DNA of 64,000 nucleotides from Deinococcus marmoris (lineage in GTDB: Bacteria > Deinococcota > Deinococci > Deinococcales > Deinococcaceae): assembly GCF_001949125.1 (NCBI RefSeq), contig NZ_MSTI01000160.1, positions 1-64,000 on the forward strand, written 5' to 3'. The notes beneath the pieces are model-generated. The model was not told where the DNA came from, did no database searches, and saw only the letters and a list, made by a program, of their open reading frames with translations. Both the position numbers and the translations under genes were made by a program. Within the stretch, counting starts at the first letter, position 1, and each line of letters begins with the position of its first letter. Below, piece after piece: positions 8,353 through 16,493 of this stretch.

Positions 8353-9300
8353 ATGCCTGTCACGTCCACCCCTGCCCAGCCCATCATCCTGGACGGCGAT
8401 CCCGGCCACGACGACGCCATCAACTTCCTGCTGGCACTGATCAGTCCAGAGTTTCAGGTGCTGGGCCTGACCACCGTGTTCGGCAACGTGGGCCTGGACC
8501 ACACCACCCGCAACGCCCTGATCGTGCGCGAACTGAGCGGCATGGACGTGCCCATCTTTGCCGGGGCGGACCGCCCGCTGGTCCGGGGGCGCATCAGCGC
8601 CGAGGCGGTGCATGGAGACAGCGGGATGGACGGCCCCGACCTCCCCACGCCCACGCGTGGGGCAGAGGCCGGGCACGCTGCTCATTTCATTATCGACACC
8701 GTGCGCGCCCGCTCCGGCGAGGTCACGCTGGTGCCCACCGGGCCGCTGACCAACCTGGCGCTGGCCTTTCGCCTCGCGCCGGACATCGTTCCGCTGATCC
8801 GGCAGGTGGTCTGGATGGGCGGCAGCACCGACACCGGCAACTGGACCCCCGCCGCCGAATTCAATGCGCTGGCCGATCCACACGCGGCGCAGATCGTGTT
8901 CACGTCCGGCGTGCCGCTGACGATGTTCGGCCTGAACGTCACGCATCAGGCCATCGCGCACCCGGCCCGCGTGGCGGCGTTCCGGGCGCTGGGCACGCGG
9001 ATGGGCGAATTCGCGGCGGTGCTGCTGGAATTCTTTGCTGAACACCACCGCGAGCGCTACGGCTGGGACGGCGGCGCGCTGCACGATCCGATGACCGTGG
9101 CGTGGCTGCTGCGCCCGGACCTGTTCGTGTCGCGCTCCATGCACGTCGAGATGGACCTGACCGCTGGCCCCAGCGCGGGCCGCACGGTGGCCGACGTGTG
9201 GAACGTGACCGGGCAGCCGAAGAATGCCGAAGTGGTGACCGGAGTGGACGCGGACGGCTTTTTTGCCCTGCTGGTGGAGCGGCTGGGGCGCTACCCGTGA
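8353..9300 (+). CDS. inosine/uridine-preferring nucleoside hydrolase
   Basis: A 315-aa enzyme of the IU-nucleoside N-ribohydrolase family, which splits nucleosides into base and ribose for salvage. The Ca2+/ribose-binding signature is near the N-terminus (DGDPGHDDAINFLLAL). The second part of the site is also visible: MGGSTDTGNWTPAAEFNALADPHAA, with the Asn/Glu/Asn pattern, and LHDPMTVAWLL near the C-terminus. Full length, no signal peptide, so cytosolic. The double GGGTTAACCC palindrome directly upstream suggests substrate-linked control (inference). Confidence 0.92.
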   Translation: MPVTSTPAQPIILDGDPGHDDAINFLLALISPEFQVLGLTTVFGNVGLDHTTRNALIVRELSGMDVPIFAGADRPLVRGRISAEAVHGDSGMDGPDLPTPTRGAEAGHAAHFIIDTVRARSGEVTLVPTGPLTNLALAFRLAPDIVPLIRQVVWMGGSTDTGNWTPAAEFNALADPHAAQIVFTSGVPLTMFGLNVTHQAIAHPARVAAFRALGTRMGEFAAVLLEFFAEHHRERYGWDGGALHDPMTVAWLLRPDLFVSRSMHVEMDLTAGPSAGRTVADVWNVTGQPKNAEVVTGVDADGFFALLVERLGRYP

Positions 9301-9370
9301 GCGCAGACGGATTGAGGTAAATCCGGCAGCGTGAAAGGGTTCTGTGACAGGACTGTGGGTTGCACTGCCC

Positions 9371-9376
9371 TAAGCT
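9371..9376 (+). promoter_or_regulatory. leaderless-type -10 box (TAAGCT)
   Basis: TAAGCT ends 6 bases before the ATG of the diguanylate cyclase at 9383. Confidence 0.45.
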
Positions 9377-9382
9377 CGGGAC

Positions 9383-10624
9383 ATGCGGTTCCCCGCGTTT
9401 TTCAGACTTCCAGATTCGGCGCGCGTCCGGCGAGCGCGCCCGAAGACCGGGGTGAGCATGGCTGCCGGGGAAACAGGCAACTTGACCCAGGAACCCGGCG
9501 CGGAACTCAGGCACACGCTGCACCAGGGTCTGGCCCTGACCGCGCTGATCTGCGGCGTGCCCGTTTTGCTGATCCTGTGGGGGCTGGAGGCGTCCAGTGC
9601 CGATCCCAGAGCGCCTATGCTGGGGCTGTACGCGGTAATGGCGCTGGTGTGCCTGTGGGCCGCCTACCGGATCATGAGCGGCAAGTCGCTGGACGGCGCG
9701 CTGAAGATCACCATCGCCTTCAATGCGCTGTTCGTGCTGTTTCAGGCGTATTACGGCGTGGTGGGCGGTCAGGTCAGCCTCAACATGTACCTGATGCTGA
9801 TCACCAACGCGATCTTCGGGTATCTGGTGTTCGGCACCCGCAGCGCCGGGCTGCTGAATCTGGGGATGTTCGGCACGGCCCTGGGGCTGGTGCTGCTGCG
9901 CGCGGCACAGGGGGATCTGAAGCCGGCCTTCCTCGAACTCCAACTCTTTCTCTCCACCGGCACCGTGATGATGCTGCTGCACGCGCTGGCGTGGTACAAG
10001 AACAGATTCATCGCGCTGGCCCACAAGCAGTTGCGGCTGGAACACGAGGCGTGGACCGACGCCCTGACCGGCCTGCCCAACCGCCGCCGCCTGTACCAGC
10101 AGATCGAAACGTTGCTGGACCCGGCCCACCCGGACGCGGCGGCCCCGGACCTGACCTCACCAACCCAGACTTTCCCCGGCAGAGGCGGCAGCGTGATCAT
10201 GCTGGACATCGATCATTTCAAGGCGGTGAACGACACGCACGGCCACCTGGCCGGAGACAGCGCACTGGCGCATATCGCCGGGCTGCTGCGGCACAGCGCC
10301 CAGGCCGGTGAAACGCCGGGGCGCTGGGGCGGCGAGGAGTTCATGCTGATCCTGCCCGGCGTGGCCGAGGCCGGGGCCGCCCGCCGGGCCGAGGCGCTGC
10401 GGCAACGGCTGCTGGCCTCGCCCCACCCGCAGGTCGGCCCGCTGACCGCCAGCTTCGGCGTCAGCACCTGCCGCGCGGGCGACGATCTGACCCGGCTGGT
10501 GGCGCGGGTGGACGACGCGCTGTATGGGGCGAAGGCTGCGGGCCGGGACCGGATTCATACGGCGGAGATGGCCGGTCCCGGCTTTGACGGCGACGTGGCG
10601 GCCATGCCCGCGATGATGGAATGA
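9383..10624 (+). CDS. membrane-bound diguanylate cyclase (GGDEF)
   Basis: A 413-aa protein. Residues about 48-205 hold five to six hydrophobic helices, an integral-membrane sensor without a named domain. From about 222 a GGDEF domain follows: DALTGLPNRRR, then DIDHFKAVNDTHGHLAGD, then the active-site loop RWGGEEF (a functional GGEEF). It should make c-di-GMP from two GTP. No RxxD inhibitory site is obvious upstream of the loop. An unusual Pro/Asp-rich insertion (DPAHPDAAAPDLTSP) sits between the first helix and the metal-binding strand. TAAGCT upstream supports the start at 9383. Confidence 0.9.
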   Translation: MRFPAFFRLPDSARVRRARPKTGVSMAAGETGNLTQEPGAELRHTLHQGLALTALICGVPVLLILWGLEASSADPRAPMLGLYAVMALVCLWAAYRIMSGKSLDGALKITIAFNALFVLFQAYYGVVGGQVSLNMYLMLITNAIFGYLVFGTRSAGLLNLGMFGTALGLVLLRAAQGDLKPAFLELQLFLSTGTVMMLLHALAWYKNRFIALAHKQLRLEHEAWTDALTGLPNRRRLYQQIETLLDPAHPDAAAPDLTSPTQTFPGRGGSVIMLDIDHFKAVNDTHGHLAGDSALAHIAGLLRHSAQAGETPGRWGGEEFMLILPGVAEAGAARRAEALRQRLLASPHPQVGPLTASFGVSTCRAGDDLTRLVARVDDALYGAKAAGRDRIHTAEMAGPGFDGDVAAMPAMME

Positions 10625-10753
10625 AGCTGCCCGAAATCCGGTTTTGTTGACGGCCTGCCCTCCTCAGCCGCCGCACAGCTCTCCTCGCACGCATAGAAGG
10701 AGCAAGATCGAGGGACATCCTGCCACGTCTCCAGACCTCCGGGGATGCTCCTG

Positions 10754-12670
10754 CTAGCCCTCCAAAGTAGTCAGGTCGCCGGGGTCCTCGCCCAGTGCCT
10801 GGGCACGCAGCACGCGGCGCATGATCTTGCCGCTGCGGGTCTTGGGCAGGGCAGTCACGATCTCCACCCGGCCCAGCGTGGCAATCGGCCCCAGTTCGCG
10901 CCGGACATGCTCACCGATGCTGGCGCGCAGGCCCGGAAGGCTGGCCTCAGCAGCGCTGTGGGAGGCCAGCAGAATCACGTAGGCGATGATGCTCTGGCCC
11001 TTCAGGTCGTCGGGAATGCCGATCACGGCAGCCTCGGCCACGGCGGGATGAGAGACCAGGGCGTCTTCCACATCCGAGCTGCCAATGCGGTGCCCGGCCA
11101 CGCTCAGCACATCGTCGGCGCGGCCCAGGATCGAGAAACAGCCGTCCGCATCGCGCAGGGCCAGATCGCCGGACAGGTAGCCCGCCGGGTTCTCGCTCCA
11201 GACCTGGGCGTACTTTTCCGGGTTGCCGTGGATGCCGCGCATCATGGACGGAAAGGGGCGGCGGATCACCAACTGGCCCTGCACGTTGTCGGACAGGCTG
11301 TTTCCTGCCTCGTCCACCACGTCGGCCACCACCCCGGCCAGCGGGCGGCCCACGAAGCCGGGGCGCGCGTCCCAGCGCGGGTGGCTGCCCAGGGTGGGCG
11401 CACCCAGTTCGGTCTGCCACCAGTGATCGATGACGATGGCGTGCGCGCCTTCCTCCAGTCCCCCGCCCAGATGCTGCTGCGCCCAGCGCCACGCCTCCGG
11501 GTTCAGCGCCTCGCCCGCGCAGGCGATCACGCGCAGGCGGCTCAGGTCATACGGTTCCAGCACCTCGGCCCCCAGCTTCATGAACAGGCGCAGGGTGGTG
11601 GGCGCGGTGAACAGCACGTCCACGCCGTACTTCTCGGTGCTGCGCCACAGGATGCCGGGGTCCGGGTAATCCGGCGCACCCTCGCGGAACAGCACGGTGG
11701 CCCCGGCCACCAGCGGGCCGTAGACGATATAGCCGTGCCCCACGATCCAGCCGATATCGCTGGTGCAGAAGAACACGTCGCTCTCGGTGACGTCGAACAG
11801 CGCGCCCAGGTGGTAGGCGGTGCCCACGATGTAGCCGCCGTGTGTGTGGACCACGCCCTTGGGCTTGCCCGTGCTGCCCGAGGTGTAGAGGATGTACAGC
11901 GGATGCTCGGCCCCCACGGGTGCGGCGGCGGCCCGCCCATGCGTGAACAGGCTTTCCCACGCCACCGTGCGCGGGTCATGCTCGCGCGAGAAGGTCTTGA
12001 TGCGCTCCCACAGCACCAGATGCTGCACCTGCGGCAGATCGGCCACGGCCTCGGCGGCCACCGAGTACAGGTCCACCAGCTTGCCGCGCCGGTATCCCAC
12101 GTCCGCCGTGATGACCACCCGCGCGCCCGCGTCGGTAATGCGGTCCCGCAGCGCGCCCACGCCCAGGCCCGCGTAGACCACCGAATGCACCGCGCCCAGC
12201 CGCGCGCAGGCCAGCATGGCGATGCAGCCTTCGGGGGTCAGCGGCATGTAGATCACCACCCGCTCGCCCAGGCCCACGCCCAGCGCCCGCAGTCCGGCGG
12301 CGGCGCGTTCCACCCGCTCATGCAGCATGCCGTAGGTCAGCACCTGCTCCTCCCCGGTTTCCGAGAGCCAGATGAACGCCGCGCGGGTCCGCGCCGCGCC
12401 GCGCGCGTGGCGGTCCAGCGCGCTGAGGGTCACGTTGGTCTCACCGTCGGCAAACCACTGGAAGTTCGGGGCCTCCCCGCTCAGGCCCTGGGTGGGTTCG
12501 CGGGTCCATTCCAGCTTGCGCGCCTGCGCCAGCCAGAAGGCGTCCGGGTCCGCCGCCGCCGCATCGATGTCTGCCTGCGGGTCGGAACGCAGGCGCGCCA
12601 GTACGCTCTGGGGAACGGGAAAGCGCTCGGCGGAAGGGGCAATGGGCGCGGCCTGATCAGATTCGGACAT
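10754..12670 (-). CDS. acsA: acetyl-CoA synthetase (AMP-forming)
   Basis: A 638-aa cytosolic enzyme converting acetate, ATP and CoA to acetyl-CoA. Visible motifs of the acyl-adenylate family are the phosphate loop YTSGSTGKPKGVVHTHGGY, the WWQTELG motif, YLSGDLALRDADG, GRADDVLSVAGHRIG, and the catalytic lysine in PKTRSGKIMRR, which is acetylated in known Acs enzymes. The length matches Acs. GGAGG 8 bases before the ATG supports the start. The gene is monocistronic, divergent from ddrC. Confidence 0.93.
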   Translation of the reverse strand: MSESDQAAPIAPSAERFPVPQSVLARLRSDPQADIDAAAADPDAFWLAQARKLEWTREPTQGLSGEAPNFQWFADGETNVTLSALDRHARGAARTRAAFIWLSETGEEQVLTYGMLHERVERAAAGLRALGVGLGERVVIYMPLTPEGCIAMLACARLGAVHSVVYAGLGVGALRDRITDAGARVVITADVGYRRGKLVDLYSVAAEAVADLPQVQHLVLWERIKTFSREHDPRTVAWESLFTHGRAAAAPVGAEHPLYILYTSGSTGKPKGVVHTHGGYIVGTAYHLGALFDVTESDVFFCTSDIGWIVGHGYIVYGPLVAGATVLFREGAPDYPDPGILWRSTEKYGVDVLFTAPTTLRLFMKLGAEVLEPYDLSRLRVIACAGEALNPEAWRWAQQHLGGGLEEGAHAIVIDHWWQTELGAPTLGSHPRWDARPGFVGRPLAGVVADVVDEAGNSLSDNVQGQLVIRRPFPSMMRGIHGNPEKYAQVWSENPAGYLSGDLALRDADGCFSILGRADDVLSVAGHRIGSSDVEDALVSHPAVAEAAVIGIPDDLKGQSIIAYVILLASHSAAEASLPGLRASIGEHVRRELGPIATLGRVEIVTALPKTRSGKIMRRVLRAQALGEDPGDLTTLEG

Positions 12671-12975
12671 GGGGCAAACCTCCAGAAGTGGGTGTTCATA
12701 GCATGGAGAAGCTCGGTGTCATGGAAGCGGTGTCGTGGAGATGGCGTCGTGCGTTCAGTCTAGTCGCGCTTATGGGGGAGGGGCGGTGAGCTGGAGGGGC
12801 GAATCCCCAGTCTGTTTCCTCAGAGGAAACCAGAAGGCACCGTCAAACGGGCCGCGCGGACAGCCCGTCGCCTCCCTTCGGAGGCCGGACTTGCGAAGCT
12901 GCGAAGAAGAGGGGAAGAAGGGGTCTGGCACATCCTGGAACGCCCCTTCCAGCCCCTCTAAGCCATCCTCTCTAA
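12671..12975. other. non-coding region between acsA and ddrC
   Basis: About 300 bases without a supported gene. It holds two small hairpins: GTTTCCT-cag-AGGAAAC (12814-12830) and a CCTCC-cttc-GGAGG stem near 12870. GC-rich direct and inverted fragments resemble those in other intergenic regions here. The ddrC control region follows at 12976. Confidence 0.6.
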
Positions 12976-12992
12976 TTATGCTTATTACATAA
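12976..12992. promoter_or_regulatory. RDRM (DdrO operator) of ddrC
   Basis: TTATGCTTATTACATAA, a 17-bp palindrome (TTATG, 7 bases, CATAA) matching the radiation/desiccation response motif. It ends 7 bases before the -10 box and so covers the -35 region. In Deinococcus, DdrO binds this motif and the metalloprotease IrrE/PprI cleaves DdrO after DNA damage, releasing transcription. The assignment rests on the motif plus the downstream gene. Confidence 0.9.
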
Positions 12993-12999
12993 TTTATGC

Positions 13000-13005
13000 T
13001 ATAAT
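13000..13005 (+). promoter_or_regulatory. leaderless -10 box of ddrC (TATAAT)
   Basis: Perfect TATAAT, 6 bases before the ATG at 13012. There is no consensus -35; the position is occupied by the RDRM. Confidence 0.8.
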
Positions 13006-13011
13006 CTATGT

Positions 13012-13713
13012 ATGCAAAACGCCCCGCTGACCCTCGAATTCGGCACCGTCCGGCTGCCCATCAGCGCCGACGGATTCCTCCTCGCTTCCTCTGCCCTGAC
13101 GCAACTGGGGCTAATCTCTGCCGACTGGAACGCCCTGGCCACTGAACATGATCTGACCTCGCCCGCCCGCGACTTTGGCGCTGGGCCGGAGGCCACCCTG
13201 AGTCTGGCTGAATTTTCCCGGCTGGCCTTTGTGGTGGACACCGTGCAGGCGCGGCGCTGGCGCAAACGGGCGCAGGACCTGCTGACCCGCGCGATGGGCG
13301 GCGACGTGAAACTGGCCGCCCAGATCGCCGAACGCAGCGCCGATCCGGGGGCGCGGCGCTGGCTGGCCTCGCGCCTGGAAAGCACCGACGCCCGCCGCGA
13401 ACTGATGGCGACGGTGGCCCGCCACGGCGGCGAGGGCAACGTGTACGGCCAACTGGGCAGCATCAGCAACCGCAGCGTGGTGGGCCTGGACAGCGCGGGC
13501 ATTCGCCGCGAGCGCGGGGTGAAGGCCACCCGCGACGGCCTGAGCAGCACCGAACTGCTGCGGCTGGCCTACCTGGACGCCGCCACGGCCCGCGCCATCA
13601 CCGAGCGCGGCGCACACGGCAACGCCGCCATCCTGCACCTGCACGAGCGGCTGGCCCGCCACGAGCGCAAGGGGTGGGCCGGGGAGGGAGCCGGGGCACC
13701 ACAGGCGGGATAG
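13012..13713 (+). CDS. ddrC: DNA damage response protein DdrC
   Basis: A 233-aa protein that I recognise as DdrC, a Deinococcus-specific DNA-binding protein of about 230 residues. The N-terminus (NAPLTLEFGTVRLPISADG) and the central blocks (RAMGGDVKLAAQIAER, YGQLGSISNRSVVG, ERGVKATRDGLSS) agree with my memory of the D. radiodurans protein. Published work describes a dimer with an N-terminal winged-helix part and a C-terminal helical bundle that compacts and circularises DNA and is strongly induced by radiation. The RDRM and leaderless promoter directly upstream confirm membership in the DdrO regulon. Confidence 0.93.
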   Translation: MQNAPLTLEFGTVRLPISADGFLLASSALTQLGLISADWNALATEHDLTSPARDFGAGPEATLSLAEFSRLAFVVDTVQARRWRKRAQDLLTRAMGGDVKLAAQIAERSADPGARRWLASRLESTDARRELMATVARHGGEGNVYGQLGSISNRSVVGLDSAGIRRERGVKATRDGLSSTELLRLAYLDAATARAITERGAHGNAAILHLHERLARHERKGWAGEGAGAPQAG

Positions 13714-13729
13714 CGCAGTCCTCTCGTTC

Positions 13730-13759
13730 AGCTCTCTCCGCATGGAGGGGGCTTTTTTT
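13730..13759 (+). terminator. Rho-independent terminator of ddrC
   Basis: AGCTCTCTCC and GGAGGGGGCT form a 10-bp stem (two G-U pairs) with a GCAT loop, followed by seven T. Confidence 0.85.
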
Positions 13760-14070
13760 GATTGGGGTGGAGGATACAGGGTGGCCCTGCCCGCTTGACC
13801 CCTCTGCTTCGCAGCTCTGCGAGTCCGCTCCTCCGGGGCACCTCCCCTGAGAAGAGAGGCAAGAGTTGCGGATTTGCTCGTCCAGCAGCGCTTTCTTGGC
13901 TCCCTTTTGAGGGGAGCTGGCTGCGGAGCAGACCGGCTGGTACAGCTCCGCAGGAGAGAGGTTCAACCGTGGGAGCAGGCCAGAGCTGCCACTGGGCGAA
14001 AGACTCCCCTCCCCCATCCACTGCCCCCAGCAAAACCGCATTCCGCCCCCTTTTCCTCATGCTGGGCCGC
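13760..14070. other. non-coding region between ddrC and the LptF-like gene
   Basis: About 310 bases, open in one frame but without coding character. It contains one copy of a dispersed intergenic repeat (core 13937-13948) and several GAGGGGAGC-type fragments. I see no gene. Confidence 0.55.
13937..13948 (+). repeat. dispersed intergenic repeat, copy 1 (CTGGTACAGCTC)
   Basis: The core is followed by a GAGAGAGG tract, as in the copies at 15205-15216 (reverse) and 30900-30911. All three lie between genes, in C/G-rich surroundings. Confidence 0.45.
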
Positions 14071-14076
14071 TAGAAT
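14071..14076 (+). promoter_or_regulatory. leaderless-type -10 box (TAGAAT)
   Basis: TAGAAT, then 7 bases, then the GTG start at 14084. It decides the start: the open frame reaches 13874, but the upstream part has no coding character. Confidence 0.6.
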
Positions 14077-14083
14077 CCTGGCC

Positions 14084-15130
14084 GTGCCCATCCTGACCCG
14101 AACCGTACTCGGCGAGATTGCCCGCTGGTATCTGGCGGGCGTGGCGCTGTTTCTGACCCTGCTGATGACCGACGCCCTGAGCAGCACCGTGGGCAAGCTG
14201 CTGATCTACCATCCGCCTGTGTTCAAGGCGGTGGCGGCCTTTCTGTCCATTTTGCCGCAGAACCTGAACAAGACGCTGGTGCTGGCGGTGCCGTTCTCGA
14301 TCCTGCTGGCCTTCTCACGCATGCAGCGCGACAACGAGCTGAAGGCGATCCTGGCCAGCGGCATCCGCCCGCTGAGTCTGGTGTGGCCACTGGCCATTCC
14401 CTTTGCGCTGGTGGGCGTGCTGGCGTACTTCAACGCTGGCATTCTGGTTCCGGCAGGGCTGGCGAACTGGGACCGCTCGTGGTACAGCATTTACGACATG
14501 GCCCCGCCGCCGCCCCAGCAGGAAAAATACACCTACGCCCCGCCCGGCGCGCTCTACTACGCAGGCCGCGTGAACAATGACAGCAGCGGCGGTCAGGTGG
14601 CCCGGCTCGACGGCGTGATGGTCCAGCGCGGCGACGAGATCCTGACGGCGCAGTTCGGTGCCTGGGATTCGGGCAAGCAGACCTGGACCCTGACCAACCC
14701 GTGGATCACGCGCCCCGGCCAGAACCCGCAGCGTTCCCCCACCGACGTGGTGGTGCCGCAGACCGACACCTTGCGCCCACCGCCGCCCGCCGCCCAGCAG
14801 GTCAGCAACGCCGAGTTGCGTGCCGCACTGGCTGGCGATACGCTCAGCCGCAAGGGCGTGCGCGACTACACCTTTCAACTGGCCGCCCGCGCCGCAGACC
14901 CCGCCACGCCCATCGTCTTTGCCCTGGCCGCCGGGATGCTGGGCCTGCTGATCCGCAACCGCGCCGCCGCCTTTGCCGCCGTGCTGGTCTTTATCGTGTG
15001 CTTTTACGTGCTGTGGACCACCATGCCGGGACTGGCCGGGGCCGGGGCGCTGAACCCCACCCTGGCCGCCTGGATTCCTAACCTCGCCTTCCTGCTGCTG
15101 GCAGGCGGACTGGCCTGGAGACTGCGGTGA
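14084..15130 (+). CDS. LptF/LptG (YjgP/YjgQ) family permease
   Basis: A 348-aa membrane protein with GTG start. The layout is that of LptF/LptG: three N-terminal helices (WYLAGVALFLTLLMTDAL, a middle pair, PLSLVWPLAIPFALVGVLAYF), a periplasmic beta-jellyroll-type domain (residues about 130-260, with a PPPPQQ linker), and three C-terminal helices. The coupling-helix region MQRDNELKAILASGIRPLSL matches the family. In Gram-negatives LptF and LptG form the membrane part of the LPS exporter with LptB. Deinococcus lacks classical LPS, so the cargo is unknown. The partner is the next gene. Confidence 0.87.
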   Translation: MPILTRTVLGEIARWYLAGVALFLTLLMTDALSSTVGKLLIYHPPVFKAVAAFLSILPQNLNKTLVLAVPFSILLAFSRMQRDNELKAILASGIRPLSLVWPLAIPFALVGVLAYFNAGILVPAGLANWDRSWYSIYDMAPPPPQQEKYTYAPPGALYYAGRVNNDSSGGQVARLDGVMVQRGDEILTAQFGAWDSGKQTWTLTNPWITRPGQNPQRSPTDVVVPQTDTLRPPPPAAQQVSNAELRAALAGDTLSRKGVRDYTFQLAARAADPATPIVFALAAGMLGLLIRNRAAAFAAVLVFIVCFYVLWTTMPGLAGAGALNPTLAAWIPNLAFLLLAGGLAWRLR

Positions 15131-15204
15131 GAGAAAGTAGTGTGCCGCGTCTCCTGGCAGCGGGGCGAGCTTCGCCCGCCACCCCCCTCCCAGCCTCTCG
15201 TGCC

Positions 15205-15216
15205 GAGCTATACCAG
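15205..15216 (-). repeat. dispersed intergenic repeat, copy 2 (CTGGTATAGCTC)
   Basis: Reverse-strand copy within the 256-base gap between the two permease genes. In that orientation GGGGGACTGGTATAGCTC is followed by CACGAGAGG, closely matching the copy at 30900. Confidence 0.45.
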
Positions 15217-15386
15217 TCCCCCACAAGGGGGGAGGGGCTAAAAGCACAGGCTCTGCTTCTCCTATCGGAGATTTCCCGAAGGGACAGAGGAGGGGAGCGG
15301 GCCATGCCACCGCAGAACCTTGACTTCCAATCCCCCGCCTTTAGACCCTCAGACCCTTTGACCCTTAGACGCCCAAAGGGCACTCC

Positions 15387-16493
15387 ATGAAACTCTTTGA
15401 ACGCTACGTCCTGTCCGAGATTCTGCCGCTGCTGCTGGGGGCGCTGGCCGCCGTGATCGTGCTGCTGGTGCTGGCGGCCTTGCAGGAGGTCATTGCGCCG
15501 TTGCTGGCCAAGGGGGCCAATCCAGTGCTGGTGGCGCGGGTGCTGGCGCTGAACGTGCCGGAGGCCGCCGCCCGCGCCCTGCCCATTGCGCTGATGTTCG
15601 CCACGCTGCTGGGGCTGTCTCGGCTGAGCAGCGATTCAGAACTAAAGGGCGCGCTGGCCGCCGGGATTCCGGCCACCCGGCTGCTGTGGCCGGTGCTGGT
15701 GCTGGGCCTGGGTGTGACCGTGCTGGCCTTTGCGCTGGGTGAGGGACTGGTACCGCGCGCCAAGGTGCAGGAGCGCAAGGTCAAGCAGGAGATCGTCTTC
15801 GACAATCCGCGTGTAATCGGCCTGGACGGAACGGGGGCAGACGGCCAGCGCATCGTGCTGCGCGACGCCCTGGACCGGGCCATCAGCGTGGGCGAGATCG
15901 GCCCCGGCGGCGAGCTGGAGGACCTGCGGATCGTGACCATGCAGGACGGACTGCCCCCCCGCGAGGTCATCACCGCCCGCTCGGGCCGCTTGCCACCGGG
16001 CAGCAATGTGCTGGAACTGCGCGACGGCCAGCGCGTGACCTACCAGGACGCGCGCCCCGTCACAGTGCTGACCTTCAAGACGGGCAGCCTGCCCGTGCAG
16101 GACGTGCAGGCCGATCTAGACGCGGGCAGCGGCGAATTGAAGCCCATCTATACGCCGTTGCGCGAGCTGTGGGCCAAGACCGCGTTGTACCGCCAGCAGA
16201 ACATCCGCTCCCCCGCCGACTTTACAGCGCTGCACCGCAAGTTTGCCGAGCCGCTGGCCGCCCTGGCGCTGGCCTTCTTCGCGGTCAGTCTGGCGGTCTT
16301 TACCTTCCGTAGCGGGCGTGACCTGGGACTGGTGTGGGCACTGCTGCTGACGTTTGCGTACTACGCCACTTGGAGCGTCTTCCGGGTAATGGGCGAGAAC
16401 GGGGCGGTATCCGGCGTGATTGCCGCCTACGCCCCGGACCTAATCGCCGTGGTGGCCGGGGGCGCGTTGCTGTGGCTGACGGGGCGACGGTGA
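15387..16493 (+). CDS. LptG/LptF (YjgP/YjgQ) family permease
   Basis: A 368-aa paralogue of the preceding permease with the same plan: FERYVLSEILPLLLGALAAVIVLL at the N-terminus, the coupling motif LSSDSELKGALAAGIPATRLL, a periplasmic domain (residues about 115-275) and three C-terminal helices (PLAALALAFFAVSLAVFTF, GLVWALLLTFAYYATW, LIAVVAGGALLWL). It probably forms a heterodimer with the 14084 gene. Its stop overlaps the GTG of the next gene. A 256-base non-coding gap with a dispersed repeat separates it from its partner. Confidence 0.88.
   Translation: MKLFERYVLSEILPLLLGALAAVIVLLVLAALQEVIAPLLAKGANPVLVARVLALNVPEAAARALPIALMFATLLGLSRLSSDSELKGALAAGIPATRLLWPVLVLGLGVTVLAFALGEGLVPRAKVQERKVKQEIVFDNPRVIGLDGTGADGQRIVLRDALDRAISVGEIGPGGELEDLRIVTMQDGLPPREVITARSGRLPPGSNVLELRDGQRVTYQDARPVTVLTFKTGSLPVQDVQADLDAGSGELKPIYTPLRELWAKTALYRQQNIRSPADFTALHRKFAEPLAALALAFFAVSLAVFTFRSGRDLGLVWALLLTFAYYATWSVFRVMGENGAVSGVIAAYAPDLIAVVAGGALLWLTGRR

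Noticed and set aside
10698..10751. AGGAGCA...TGCTCCT inverted repeat between the cyclase and acsA genes
   Set aside because: 40-base loop and no T-run; too weak to call a terminator or operator.
13874..14083. N-terminal extension of the LptF-like gene from the upstream ATG
   Set aside because: The extension has no coding character, and TAGAAT lies 7 bases before the GTG at 14084, where the family's first helix begins.
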